DNA of 64,000 nucleotides, from positions 4,294,001 to 4,358,000 of the forward strand of contig JAUIMM010000637.1 of assembly GCA_031769625.1 (NCBI GenBank), in the 5' to 3' direction. Origin of the DNA: Taudactylus pleione (lineage: Eukaryota; Chordata; Amphibia; Anura; Myobatrachidae). Positions 12,105-23,510 of this stretch are shown one piece after another; positions within the stretch are counted from its first letter, which is position 1; each line of letters starts with the position of its first letter. The notes under the pieces were generated by a model, which was not told the DNA's origin, made no database searches, and saw nothing but the letters and a program-made list of their open reading frames with translations. Both the position numbers and the translations under genes were made by a program.

Positions 12105-12396
12105 CAGGGCCGTAACTAGGGTAGTGCGACCAGTGCCATGGCACAGGGCACCGCAGGGCAGGGGGCGCTGTTTGGCTATGTCAATTTTCCTGTTTATTAT
12201 CATACTCACTTGTAACTTCCTCTTCTTTTATCCCCAGCATCTCCTGGCCTCCCCAAATCTCTTCCCTGGCCCTTCCCCATGTGGCCATGGCCCTTTTTCA
12301 GGTGCACTATGTTATGTCCTTATTTAAAAAATGGGGGGTGGGGGGTGCCAATGCTCTCTCTGGCACGAGGCATCAATAAGCCTAGTTACGGCTCTG
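12105..12396. mobile_element. hAT-type MITE, CAGRGCCGTAACTAG family, copy 1
   Basis: The ends CAGGGCCGTAACTAG and CTAGTTACGGCTCTG are inverted and the element is flanked by an exact 8-bp duplication CAGCTGAG (12097-12104 and 12397-12404), the hAT hallmark. The interior is CCTGG/CCCTTCCC rich and matches the complement of copies at 21240 and 33484. Confidence 0.92.
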
Positions 12397-12628
12397 CAGC
12401 TGAGTATTGCTGAGCTGCCTCAATGTATTTTTTTTTTTTTATAAATTGTGGTGAAAAGTTTTTACTTTTTTTTTGCTTTAGTTAATGGCGACAAAAAAAA
12501 AAATCATATTGCTACAATGGGTTCAATGATATATGGGTTCCCCTACGGTATATCTTTGATCTCTTTCTGTTTTTTGTACAGCGATTCAAGTTTCCCATAT
12601 AGATGGACTCCACTCCCATGCACTCAGG

Positions 12629-12760
12629 GCCGGTCCTACCAATACGTAGGGTACACGGCTGCGTTGGGCTCTACCCTGTAGAGGGCGCCGCTCCCGTGGA
12701 GCAGACTGACATGCACCATGTACATTGAGTCACCATCACTTAATTGGTCCCCCGCCACCT
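12629..12760. mobile_element. Possible hAT-type MITE fragment (CAGGGCCGG end)
   Basis: Only one end motif, CAGGGCCGGTCCTACC, is visible. No matching right end was found. Confidence 0.35.
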
Positions 12761-12925
12761 AATAAATTTAATTTATCTATGCAAGAGGCAGCACTGAGGG
12801 ACCACTGGCTGTGACTGCCAAAACAGGATACAACTGATTTATGCAGGATAATAGGTGTATCTTTATATTTATATCTTTATATTCCTCATTTAATAATTTC
12901 TGACACACAGTATCAGGATCCTAAG

Positions 12926-13800
12926 AGGGGTATTCAATATGAAAGGTTAACTTACCTGGCGAAGTTAACGTTTCATATCGGAGTTTTTTTCTGCGTAAAG
13001 GTATGGTGCGCGCTCCCGCTTATCCCCATATTCAAAATAAAATTAACGAAAACGGGAAACTCCGAAGTTGGATTTCCGTAAAGTTACGAATTTTTCCTTA
13101 AAATAATTGTAAGACCCCCCTAAAGTTGTAAAAACATGGGGGAACACTATGGGTACCCCCGTTTTAGCCTTTAATTGAAAGTCTGGGATTTAAATAGCCG
13201 CAGCAGGTGTTTTTTTTCCGACATTGAAGAAGTGATACAGAAGAGCACTTAGGTTATTTTTTTCATTTTTTTAAGTGGTCCCATCAAATTTGGGGTACAT
13301 GAAAATGGGTACTAGCATATTTTTAAGTCCCTAAAGTCAGTTTTTAAAAATTCTGCATTTGTGCACCTGCCGCTATAAATCTATTCTAGAAAACATCTGC
13401 CGCATACTTGCAGAATAGCCCTGAACCTATTACCCTATTGTTAAACAATTTTTTCCCATTTTTTTTTTTTGCACCCCAATTTTTAAATTAATTTTTTGGG
13501 GTGTCCCTATTTTTTTTTAAACTTTTTTTGACACAGTTCTTTTTTAAATGTCAATCCCAGGGGTGCAGGCTTTTTTTTTTTAAGCCTGCACCCCTAAACC
13601 CCAATTCTGCACTTTTTTTAGACACCTATTCAATGGTGAAAAGTTATCACCGTTTTTTAACAAAGACTTTTCAAAACTGCGATAAGTCTTTGAAATTGAA
13701 TACGGTGTAAAACTAAAACCAGTGATATTAACGCAAAAAAGTAAAAAAGTGCGATATTAACACAAAAAACAATGTTATCGCACCCATATTGAATACCCCT
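12926..13800. mobile_element. MITE, AGGGGTATTCAATATG family
   Basis: AGGGGTATTCAATATG at 12926 and CATATTGAATACCCCT ending at 13800 are exact inverted repeats. The interior contains a hairpin near 13559-13597 whose arms are AGGGGTGCAGGC and its complement around a T tract. No clear target duplication. Confidence 0.75.
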
Positions 13801-13801
13801 A

Positions 13802-14498
13802 TAAGTGTAATGTGTCCATAATTCATTGTAAGGTGCCCATAAATAGGTGGCCATAAATATTGAAATATGAGGAAGAGATTACCTTACCTTTGGTGTACAT
13901 ATGATACAGTAGATATTGGTACATATTATATTTGACTATTGAGGTCTTTGTGAACACGTATTGTTAGTGACATCGTACATGTGGAGATATCACAATAATA
14001 CCATTATGTAACACGATTGCCCATATAATATCAGGACCTAGTTTTCAATATTTGACGCAAGATGAATCATTAGGATCTTGTTAACAACCCTAAGTGTTTC
14101 ACAACCTTTAGATAGGGATACACTAGTTTGTAACGGTATAGTGATATAGGTCATCACATAACTGAATAAACGATATACACAAAAGATGTAAAGATATACA
14201 CAAATGATGACACGATATTAGCTGATGGAGACAATTATATGTAATAACGGAACAATCATATTCACATTTTAACGTATTGTTTGTCATATTTCGCGTGCTT
14301 GTTATTTTAGTAAATTATTAAAAGTTATATTTTATGTATGAGAGCTGAAACCTCTATTCGCTCTCACCAGAAAAAAGACTGTTATCATGGGAACAGAAAT
14401 TATTGGTAACCCTGTGAGTGCCCCAATTTAGGAATATTATTTCTCTTATTTTGTTTTTCTATGTATGATTAAATTCCTGGGAGCACCCCTTTGTGAAT
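13802..14498. other. No recognisable feature
   Basis: AT-rich sequence with many short GATATY/ACACAA motifs but no repeat unit or ORF that I can support. Confidence 0.5.
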
Positions 14499-14501
14499 TA
14501 T

Positions 14502-15051
14502 GGCCCTGATTCAGAGCCGGACGCTCTGACCAGAGCGCTCGCTCTAAATCAGGGCCCACCTCCATTAAAATGGAGCGTCCTCCTGGACGCTCGTATAGCT
14601 GTGGGTCACCACCCACAGCATATACGAGCGTCCAACAAGATGGTCGCGATGGTCTTGACCATCGCGACCATCGGACTTGCGAGAGAAACCCTGTGGTCGG
14701 GTTTCTCAACCGCAAGGCCAGGAGTGATTTTGGCTCTATCAGAGCCAAAATCACTCCCACTGACATCACTAGTGATGTCAGTGGGGCCGGCTTCAGACGG
14801 TAGGCGTTCCCATAGGAACGCCTCCGTCTGGCAGGCACACCCCAGGAACGCCCACCAAAGGGGGCGTGCTGTCAATCAACATCGACAGCACGCCCCCTTT
14901 GGTGCGAGACCCCGAGCGATGGAAAGTCCTTCGCTCGCCGGGTCTCACGCATGCGCACGACGGAGCTCCCTCCGTCGTGCGCATGCGCAGTGGGGACCAT
15001 CGACCCACTTGCGAGCGGACTGCCGCTCGCGAGTGGGTCTGAATGACCCCC
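14502..15051. mobile_element. Tandem-hairpin MITE, copy A (550 bp)
   Basis: The element is bounded by GGCCCTGATTC at 14502 and GAATGACCCCC ending at 15051, with TAT on both sides (14499-14501, 15052-15054). Nearly all of it is a string of inverted repeats: 14502-14556, 14585-14633, 14639-14672, 14676-14716, 14721-14757, 14757-14784 (loopless), 14794-14830, 14855-14902, 14904-14950, 14949-14986 and 15002-15039. Arms are 12-20 bp and mostly perfect. A shorter relative is at 61230-61544. It has no coding capacity and would depend on a transposase in trans. The 3-bp duplication suggests a PIF/Harbinger-like mechanism, but the superfamily is not established. Confidence 0.88.
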
Positions 15052-15611
15052 TATATCTATTAACCAGATGAAGATCAAGAAATTATCTGCACACATCTCC
15101 AAGGTTCAGCAGCGGGGTGCAGCCTCCAAAACCAGACAATCTGATCCAAATGTAAGTCCAAAGTTTTCCACCAATGTAGAAATAGAGGGCACTCACCAAA
15201 GCAATACGCTTATTGTTTAATCACCACAGAAAAATCCAAGCAGCATGTCATGTCATCATATCGACATTTCGGTCTCTTGTGACCTTTGTCAAGACAGCAT
15301 CATCATAAGCAGCAATATATCAGCATCAGTCATTACATCCAGCAGCGTGCTTTTCAGAGTAGCTGAGATATGGGAGGATAGGGCTACATACACATTACAA
15401 GTTGGTTTGTGAGGGTACAATTCTTCTTTGTTTGTTGTATGCCCAACGACAGAACTAGAGGTAAAATGGCTGCACAGAGCTCTGTGGAGGCCTCTTCTGT
15501 CTATTCCTTGACCCATCATAGGTTATGTCTGAGCATTGGGTCCATTTCAGCAATCTGTGATAACGGCTATGGTAAGAGGCGGAAGTCATACTCATTCAGT
15601 CCCACATACTG

Positions 15612-15975
15612 GGGATATAGTCGGCATTCCGACGGTCACATTCCTGGCGCAGGAATCCTGACAGCAATCTGAAACCCGCCTCCAGAATCCCGACCGCTGA
15701 CATCCCTGCGATGAGTATTAGGGTTTGGTGTTAGGGTTATGCACTAGGGGGAGGGTTAGGGTGTGGGAGGGAAAGTTAGGGTCAGGCTACGGAGGGGGGG
15801 GGTAGGCTGCGGGAGGGGAGGGATAGGATTAAGCCATGGGAAATGTTGGTTAGGGGAGGGTTAGGATAAGGGTTAGGATTACGTACCAAATTCTGTCTGG
15901 ATTCTGACTGTCAGGATGCCGCTGCCGGTATTCTGACCATCGGCACCCTGACAGCCGGGATCCCGTACACAATCC
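15612..15975. mobile_element. Telomere-like-core MITE, copy 1
   Basis: Flanks ACATACTG (15604-15611) and ATACACTG (15976-15983) match at 6 of 8 positions, differing by two transitions, so this is an old 8-bp target duplication. The core (15715-15885) carries degenerate TTAGGG/GGTTAGG repeats. The ends contain CGGCATTCCGAC and GCCGGGATCCCG. Confidence 0.75.
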
Positions 15976-15990
15976 ATACACTGTTGTAGT

Positions 15991-16375
15991 CAGGGCCGAC
16001 TCTAGGGGTGTTCGAACTGAGCGGTCGCACAGGTGCGCCACCCATAGAGGGCGCACCCCTCCCCAACATCCCAATTTCAGCGGGACATTACTGTCCCGCT
16101 GTTCCACCCGTGGGCCGAAGTGGCCAGCGGGTGGTTAAATCGTGAGGTTGGGGACCCCCCACTGTCGCAGCTGTGTGACGGTGCCGGACCCCGGCGACTC
16201 TGAATAGATGCTGCGCGCATGAGCACGCATCCATTCAGTGAAGGGAGAGGGCTGGGGGAAGCCAGCTAGTGAGGCTCCCCCCAGCCTGACGTTATTTGGA
16301 GGCAGACACGCCTCCTAATAATGTCACACAGGGGGCGTGGCCTATGGTAATTAGGCCACCCCCCAATTTTCCGGT
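15991..16375. mobile_element. hAT-type MITE related to 59841-60322
   Basis: Begins with CAGGGCCGACTCTAGG and shares, in inverted order, GAGGGCGCACCCCTCC and GGACAGTAATGTCCCGC-type segments with 59841-60322. The right boundary is uncertain and no target duplication was found. Confidence 0.5.
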
Positions 16376-16479
16376 TCGGCTTTGCCTTGTAAATGACTGC
16401 AACTTTAAAAAAACGATCGAGATCAGTCTGCATCCCGCGCCTCCGGTGGACTCGATCTCTATTACATCCCGACCTATAT

Positions 16480-17100
16480 ATTTATGGGAATGAACATTTT
16501 TCAAGGATGTTATTTTTTTATGCAACAGCATCAACATTAATACTAAGAACGTCACCAACAGTGAGAAAGTAAAAATGAGTATTGCTGAAAGTTAGCTTGT
16601 CAGAGTGAAGAGGGAAACTCTATATCTAGTGTTTTCTTATCTCAGCCTAAACACATTGCAAGTGCTACGGTATTTGCACATTAGAGGCTGATGCTTTTCG
16701 AACATTATCTTGAGTGGAATTAGTCAGGGAAAGGTCAATAATCGCAGCACTCAGAGCATAATATAATATTATTATTCAGGACTTTAGAATGTATGCAAAG
16801 TAAACGTATGCAAACATACATTTATAGGACTTATAGTGCAACGTTTATATGGCTGTTTAACTTTCTCATTGAAGTATTGTGTCTCCTTTTACAATGGAGC
16901 ACAGTAGAGTTCTTGTTTCCATAATACAGCTTATTTGACAAAGGAAAAAGCAGTTGATTTTCTTATTACACTTTGTTATAAAGGGAACGATTCTAAAGGA
17001 GATGCATTGTTAAAATATATTGTAATATTGATTGTAAAAAGCTGTTTTTTTTACATGTCTAATAAACCTTTGATTTATCATCTGATTTTCAGTCTTAGAG
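16480..17100. other. No recognisable feature
   Basis: AT-rich spacer. A short 66-codon frame at 16935-17135 has no family motif. Confidence 0.45.
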
Positions 17101-17260
17101 GTAGATTTACTAACCCCTCGGTTTGTCAAAGCTGATTGGCGGCTTAAACCCATGGATTTAAAACGGCAACTGTAATAATTTAGCACTTATTTTTGTTGCC
17201 GCTTTAAATCCATCTGTCAAAGCCGCCAATTTACCACTAACTTTTAGACACTGCAGACTG

Positions 17261-18761
17261 GGGGACCTATTCATCATAACTAAAATTTCTCTGGAGGTAA
17301 TTAGGCTTAGAACTCGCGTGGAGTTCTAATTAATTACCGGAGGAATTCATCATTCCTCCTCTATATAACTATCTATTTAGAAAAGCTGTAATTTTTCCCT
17401 ACCTAGTCCTACCTTACCGCAGCCGTAATCAGTGCTGCGCATGCGCCGTTACATCCGTAAAACCAGCGCATGCGCAACACTGCCTACAGCTGCGGTAATT
17501 CTGTGTGCCCCCCAATCCCCATCCCCCCCCTTCGCTCACTTCCACCCCCCATCCCCGACTTACCCGCCTGCTGAAGCCGCTTCCGGCTCCGTCTGCTGTC
17601 CAGAACTGTGTTCTCCAGGAAGTACAGAGTAAAGTTTAGAAAAAAAAAAACGTTTTTTTTTATTTTCTAAACTTTACTCTGTATTTCCTGGAGAACACAG
17701 TGTCAGAGCAGCCACCGGAGCCAGAGGAGAGACCAGGCAGTGCCGGAGGGAGCGGAGGAGGACCTGCCCACGCTGACAGCAGATGTCACCTACTATATGC
17801 CACTTCACAGTGGTGGATAGTAACTCCATCAAATTCCGAAAATACATAATTATCGGAATTTGATGAATAGCATAATTTCCATATCCCCATACTAATGTAC
17901 TAATGTATGGGAAGTGTGGAAATTAACTCAGAGGGACTTAACCAGGAGATATCAGTAATATCTCCTGTGTTTAAGTCACCCATTGTTTGATTCTTACATT
18001 ATGTTAATTCACTCACTTAACTACTAACTATAAATAACCATGTGGAATTAAAAGAGATCACAGCTGAAATTTATTGATCAATTTGTAATTAGAAATATGG
18101 TGGCAGTAAAAATGCAGTGCTCCAAGGCCACAGCACGGCAAATATATTTGACTAAATAATAAGAGGCGGATCCCCGCCCGGCGCAAACTGGCCTGAGTTA
18201 GAACCATTCTCCCTTAATTGGCATAGCCTCGACCCCTCACTAAGATAATGGCCCAGTCCTCCCCCAAAGGGAATGACCAACTCACCGCTATCAAAAGGCA
18301 AATGCTACCCAGGCACTCTTACGCTATAACAGGCCGCACAGGAGCACTGCTTACTGCAAGGCTGCACCTCCACCTGTTGGAAGGAAAATATGAAAATTGC
18401 ACAGTCCAACAACATTAAAAGAATTGCATATAAAACAGCTTAGACGGGTGGGTGGAGTTCCAAAACTGGAAAAGATGAAGATTGCTCCTCTTCCAGGCTA
18501 TTTATAATGAATAGCAGGGGCCTTGCCCCTTGTTACTGCCATAGGTTACTATTTTGATGGACACAATCCGGGCTACGCCCCCCTTCATCTCCTTTAACCC
18601 CTGGTGAACTAGCAATATTCCATCACTAAACAGGGTGCTTATCTTTCCTCAAACTTATTATTCAAGTACACAGATCTATAAGTGTCTTCATGAATACTAA
18701 AATAACGGTAATTAAGGAAAATGTTCTTAAAATCTTTATTTTAGTGTTGATGAATAGGCCC
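17261..18761. mobile_element. Composite MITE region, CCTATTCATCAT family
   Basis: GGGGACCTATTCATCAT near 17261 and TTGATGAATAGGCCC ending at 18761 are inverted ends like those of 11000-11978. A 95-bp palindrome lies at 17606-17700. The stretch 18096-18650 looks like foreign sequence, and an inner TTTGATGAATAG motif at 17859 suggests more than one element is stacked here. Confidence 0.5.
17606..17700. repeat. Long palindrome
   Basis: Arms of about 38 nt, starting CTGTGTTCTCCAGGAA and ending in its complement, pair almost perfectly around an A/T-rich centre. Weaker pairing extends to about 17586-17727. Confidence 0.85.
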
Positions 18762-19479
18762 TTCTATACTGTATGCTACATCTTATCCAGGGATAAATTA
18801 GAGGGTGAGAAACAATGATTTAGTAGTAAGTTGCAATGAAATTAAATGAAATACGTTTTTGAGGACACTAAACATATTAGCATGAATGGGTTCTTTACTA
18901 GCATAGTTGCAAACTTGCATACACTGGCAGATGACATGGAAAGCAATTTGCTTTGATTGATCAAGTTCTTGGAAGAATAATGAAAGCTCACATTATCCTG
19001 AGCGCTGGGGCTATCTCAACTGTGAAAATTTTCAAGTATACTAATATTAAATAACATACAGGGCTTGATATATAAAGCTGAAGAGTGATAAAAATGATGT
19101 CATTACATTGGCATGTAATAACAGTGATGAAATGAGTCAGTGATGTCACTTCCAGATACTTCCAGCATAACACACATCTACAGTCTCCAAACGCTTCTGT
19201 TATTTCTTATGCTTACTAAACGCCCACCACCTCATGATGAAAACAGAGACACAGATAATCACCCGATAACAACGTCACAAAATTATCCGCAACCACAAAT
19301 GTATAACAGTATAGAAAAAGACAGACCAAGGTGCACAGGCCACATAGAGAAAGAGAAAAAAATCTTGGTAGAAGACAAAAGGCGAGGACGTCCCAAAAAC
19401 TACAATAGTACAGAAGAAAAGAAAAAAGGAAATGCTAAGGATAATCTATACAATAAAATCAAGTGTTGATACGAGAACT
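18762..19479. other. No recognisable feature
   Basis: AT-rich sequence. The 109-codon frame at 19140-19469 is lysine- and asparagine-rich with no domain motif. Confidence 0.45.
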
Positions 19480-19487
19480 AGACAGAC

Positions 19488-19989
19488 GGAATCGGTGTGA
19501 TTTACCGTCCTGCGGTTAGAATCCCGACAGCGGTTGCCCGACATGGGTGAAAATCCCGATCATCCCTAAGGTAAGTATTCACCCCCTAACCTTCCCCCCA
19601 GTGTCTAACTCTAATCCCCCCTCTAAGTGCCTAAACCTAACCCCCCCTTCCCCGCCGCCTAAACCTAAGTTCCCCGGGGGGGTGTCTAACTCTAAGTCCC
19701 CCCTGGGGGTGCCTAACCCTCCCTACCCCTAGCTTAACCCTAACCTCAGTGGGGGGGGCCTAACCCTAAGTCCCCCCTGGGAGCCCTAAACCTAACCCTC
19801 CCCCCCCCCGAGGCTGTCTGCGCTCGGCGCCCGGCATTACTTTGATCGGGATCCCGGGCGCCAGTCTCCCGACGTCAGTAAAATGACAGGCATCTAGATT
19901 TAGACGCCTGTCATTTAACCCTCGCCGGGATAAAGCAGTCAGGAAGCCGGCCGTCGGGATTACGGCCGCCGGCTTCCCGACTGCATACC
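19488..19989. mobile_element. Telomere-like-core MITE, copy 2
   Basis: Exact 8-bp flanks AGACAGAC (19480-19487, 19990-19997). The core from 19575 to 19800 is a minisatellite of CCTAACCCT/CCTAAACCTAA blocks with C-rich spacers. The right part contains hairpins at 19883-19914 (ATGACAGGCRTCTA arms) and around 19943-19980 (GGAAGCCGGC arms). Confidence 0.9.
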
Positions 19990-19999
19990 AGACAGACGA

Positions 20000-20105
20000 G
20001 GGGAAGAGAGAGAGACAGAGATTGAGATAGAGAAAGAGGAGGGGGGGGGGGAGTGCTCAAGAGAGAGAGAGGAGGAAAAAGAGACAGCAGAGTGAGAGAG
20101 AAAAA
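20000..20105. repeat. GA-rich low-complexity tract
   Basis: Purine-rich GAGAGA sequence with a G homopolymer near 20041-20051. Confidence 0.8.
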
Positions 20106-21110
20106 ACAGGCCACACGGGAGACAACATCTAGTGCAGCATATAGACAGGTCTTCCACTTTGGCAGGAGTCATTCATTTTAAATTTGTCAATACTTTTCGA
20201 AAACTTGTACTAGGTGGCAGGTGAGCAGCCCTGACTGCTGACTTGAGATGACAGCTTGATACATTAGCAAGGCTTGTATAAATGGTTACCTAAGCGACCC
20301 TATTAAATTGGAAAAGAGGTCAAATATTTATTAAGCTTTATCAACAATCTTTTAAACAAATCCCTGAGACATGGGATTGTCATCTGATTTGTTCAGCAAA
20401 AATATATTGTTATTAAAATGGGAAATCCCAGAGTCAACTATCATTTAAATATGAATATATGTTATAAAAAGGCTAGATGGGTTGGGCTGAAGAGAATGTG
20501 GATTGTGTTTCGTTGGACTGATATTCTGTGATTTCCCTTTGTACAGGCCACATAGCTCTTATTCACCTTCCAGGTGGTGAACTCCTCAAGCAAACAAGGA
20601 ATCCTGACACGTCTGTGACCTCGCTCGTCTGGGGCAGCCGCATACACACACACAAAGAAAAAGAAATCACTCCCTAAAGTGTAAGTAAATAATCTAAGTG
20701 AAGAATATTTGGCATGTGTTGACTATGTCATTTCAAGGTTAATTTTGTGAAGGGTTTTGAAGGTAATAAGCCCAGAGTGCATGGCTACGCACGTCATTGA
20801 TTCATTCCAGTAATAGCTTATATGATTGCTGTGCCTTTTAATGAAAGTTAATTTATCATGGGAAAATTAAAATTCTAGTGGAACACATGAACAAAGAAGC
20901 TACACTGTGCTCGGCCAGGTTTGACAGTTGAGCAAATGTCAATCAAAGGAAAGGAAAACCCTCATTTTAAGAATCTGTAGTCTATGGCTTCCCAAGTCAG
21001 TCGTAAAGCTGTCCATACAAGGCCGGATTTCCATCAGATTTGCATGCAGGGCCAGATCTGACAAGCTCAGATCTAGAGTGGAATGATCAGATACAGTAGG
21101 CTACCAATAA
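20106..21110. other. No recognisable feature
   Basis: Mixed-composition spacer without a defensible ORF or repeat structure. Confidence 0.45.
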
Positions 21111-21111
21111 A

Positions 21112-21112
<1 letters not shown>

Positions 21113-21161
<49 letters not shown>

Positions 21162-21162
21162 A
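21113..21162. repeat. (TA)n microsatellite
   Basis: Uninterrupted TA run of about 40 bp. Confidence 0.9.
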
Positions 21163-21239
21163 GTCATGTGCGGTCATTGTCAAACGTCATTTACTGTCCC
21201 AATCACCAACTGATTAATCCTGGTTAGGATATTGATCGG

Positions 21240-21485
21240 CAGAGCCGTAACTAGACTTTTTGGTGCCCTGTGCCCTGGGATATAAAGCACCCAAAAAAGG
21301 GGAATGGCTTAATTGGGAAGGGCCAGGGAAGAGATAGGAGAGGCCAGGAGATGCTGGGTATGAAATAAGCGGACGCTACAAACAAGAATGATAATAAACA
21401 GAAATTTGACAGGCCCAAACAGCGCCCCCTGACCTGTGGTGCCCTGTGTGATGGCACCGGCCGCCCTACCCTAGCTACAGCCCTG
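21240..21485. mobile_element. hAT-type MITE, CAGRGCCGTAACTAG family, copy 2
   Basis: Ends CAGAGCCGTAACTAG and CTAGCTACAGCCCTG with exact 8-bp flanks TTGATCGG (21232-21239, 21486-21493). The interior closely matches 33484-33761. Confidence 0.93.
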
Positions 21486-21693
21486 TTGATCGGTATCAGA
21501 GGTATCTTTTTTGCTCATATACATCCTGCTTAACTGATCGTCAATAACTGCAGGGTGTAAGGATCCACTGGTTAAATGTGTCAGTCTATTTCCTTTCTTT
21601 ATGAGGACAATTTATCGCTATGATCAGAACTGAGGTGATGGCTTATTTGAGTCACAACCGGCTGCTTTGTCAATGTCAGACAAATTTCCAGGC

Positions 21694-22098
21694 TTAAGCT
21701 GGGTACACACTATGCAATAAATGAGCCAAGAAGCCAATTTGGGCCCGAGTACAGTATCTTATAGTGTGTAAGCTGCATCAGTGTCTGTGGGTTGAGGCAA
21801 AACTAGTGTCATCGGGTCCTGAAGTAAGGACTGCTCAACAACTTTTGTCACACCTGGCAGTAAATTGTCGGGCTAAAAAATTTGCCTACCAGGCTATTAC
21901 CGATAGTTCATGTTAAATCGTCACCTTTGTGGGCATTTGGAGTTAAGTCGGCAATGAAGTGCCTCTTTCTAGCTCAATAATCGTGTAGGGCGAGTGCTCG
22001 AAAGCATATGTCCTCAGGATCTTTATTTCAAGCTCCAAAAATTGTCTAGTCACGACTCCCGAGCATTTTTTGGGAAATGTGTCGGGTGTGAACCCAGC
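21694..22098. mobile_element. MITE with TTAAGCTGGGTACACACT end
   Basis: Left end TTAAGCTGGGTACACACTAT and right end GTGTGAACCCAGC are inverted. A TTAA at the left end is compatible with a TTAA-targeting superfamily (Kolobok or piggyBac), but the right flank is CATTG, so this is unproven. Related left end at 35248. Confidence 0.55.
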
Positions 22099-22861
22099 AT
22101 TGATTTATCTTATTGCCCCCTCATCTCCTGCTTGGGTAGAGATTGTCCTCTCACCATAGTGTTCAGAACCAGATTGTACAGCTGTTATTTACTTAGGAGT
22201 TATAGAAAAATTGTTTCATACGGTGGATTACTGAAGGCAGGATCAGATTGATAAAGGCAAACACTATGATGTGTGTTGGATGAGTAGCGCTCTGGAACTG
22301 CCTCTATCCTTGCTGCAGACAGGTAACTGAGCCGACAGTCTCTAGGACCCTGCTAGAGCTCAGCAAGAGGCCTTACCTGTCATGCGCTACTGCACTTGGC
22401 GGCGTCTCTCCTTGCGTCTTTCTCTCTGGCATTCCTGTTTTCTGTGTGCAGAGCTGGTAAAGCTGCTGCAAGTATCCTACACCGCTATAATGAGGGGGCA
22501 AAGTGCTATTATCCGCCGGTAGTATCACCGCCCAGACACCCGGTGCACTACAACGTCTAGCAATACCCATAAGTTCCAGGCTGTCCCTGTTTCTTATGAT
22601 ACTTGTTGGTCTATCTGGTTCAATAAACCTAAGAACTGGTTAAGCTGTACCACGTGTGGACTAATCATCACCAACAACTGCACAAACACATCTAACATCA
22701 CATGTATTCTGGCCAAGTGTATTTCTTCCTGGTTGGCAATCTGTCTGGATAATAAAAATATCTAGCATCATTGCGTCGCACTCCACATTGCTAGGCAACT
22801 CTGCCAATAGGTTATGGGACCAGTACGCAGCCCAGCAGCTTTAGGTTAATAGGTTATGGTC
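22099..22861. other. Unassigned, possibly part of an LTR relic
   Basis: No coding region. 22620-22700 has a polyadenylation-like CAATAAACC followed by CTGGTTAAGC, reminiscent of the LTR at 26793-27228. The resemblance is too weak to draw ends. Confidence 0.3.
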
Positions 22862-23320
22862 TGTTGTAAATATGTGTGTTTAGGTGTGGTGGTATGGCAG
22901 AGTTATGCACACACCAGCAGAATGCCTCATCACTACAGACAGCCCAACTGCTTAACCAGTTGGGTGGTTTACTTGAAGATAGGAGATGTACAGCTGTTCT
23001 CACTGTGACAGGTGGGTATGGAGCAGAGCTTGAGTGGAGCGGGGTGTGACACAGTTCACCAGCCGGTGTTTGTATATCTCTAGCAGGTTGCGGGGCAGGA
23101 TGCTGAAACAGCGGTAATGCAGTGAATATTGCAGGTCTCTTTTGGAGTTATGTGTGAGACGCCCATCTCCCACTTTGTCACTCTTACACAGTGAACAAAA
23201 TGCTGCCACACATGAACAGCAGAGACCATCTTGGAACAGGGAAACAGGGTTAAACACATATAAAAATAACAGCATATCACGTACAGAGTCCTCTCACTGA
23301 CAGCATGGGCCAGAACAACA
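22862..23320 (-). mobile_element. LTR of the TGTTG...CAACA family, possibly copia 3' LTR
   Basis: Read on the minus strand this stretch starts with TGTTG and ends with ACAACA. It matches the solo LTR at 26793-27228 over its last 200 bp (GGTGAACTGTGT, CACTGGTTAAG-type and CATAACTCTGC blocks). It lies 3' of the minus-strand copia relic, as a 3' LTR would. The flanks (GGTC and GTCTC) are not a clear duplication, which would fit an LTR still attached to a body. Linkage to the copia body is an inference. Confidence 0.6.
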
Positions 23321-23510
23321 GTCTCTTGACTCATGAACTTAGGACTGCTGTCACTGTAATGGTTTTTTATGTCTTTCACACTTGTGACTTTTAAAAAAAA
23401 AATTTCTTTGACTGTCTTGGATTTCCACTCACCAATTGGATCTTGACTGTGCAATTCGAAATTTTAGAGGCTCACTGAATGCAATGTTTGCAAACTCTTC
23501 ATCATACTTT

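Noticed and set aside
19140..19469. 109-codon lysine-rich ORF
   Set aside because: Low complexity, no domain and no support from a second copy or splice sites.
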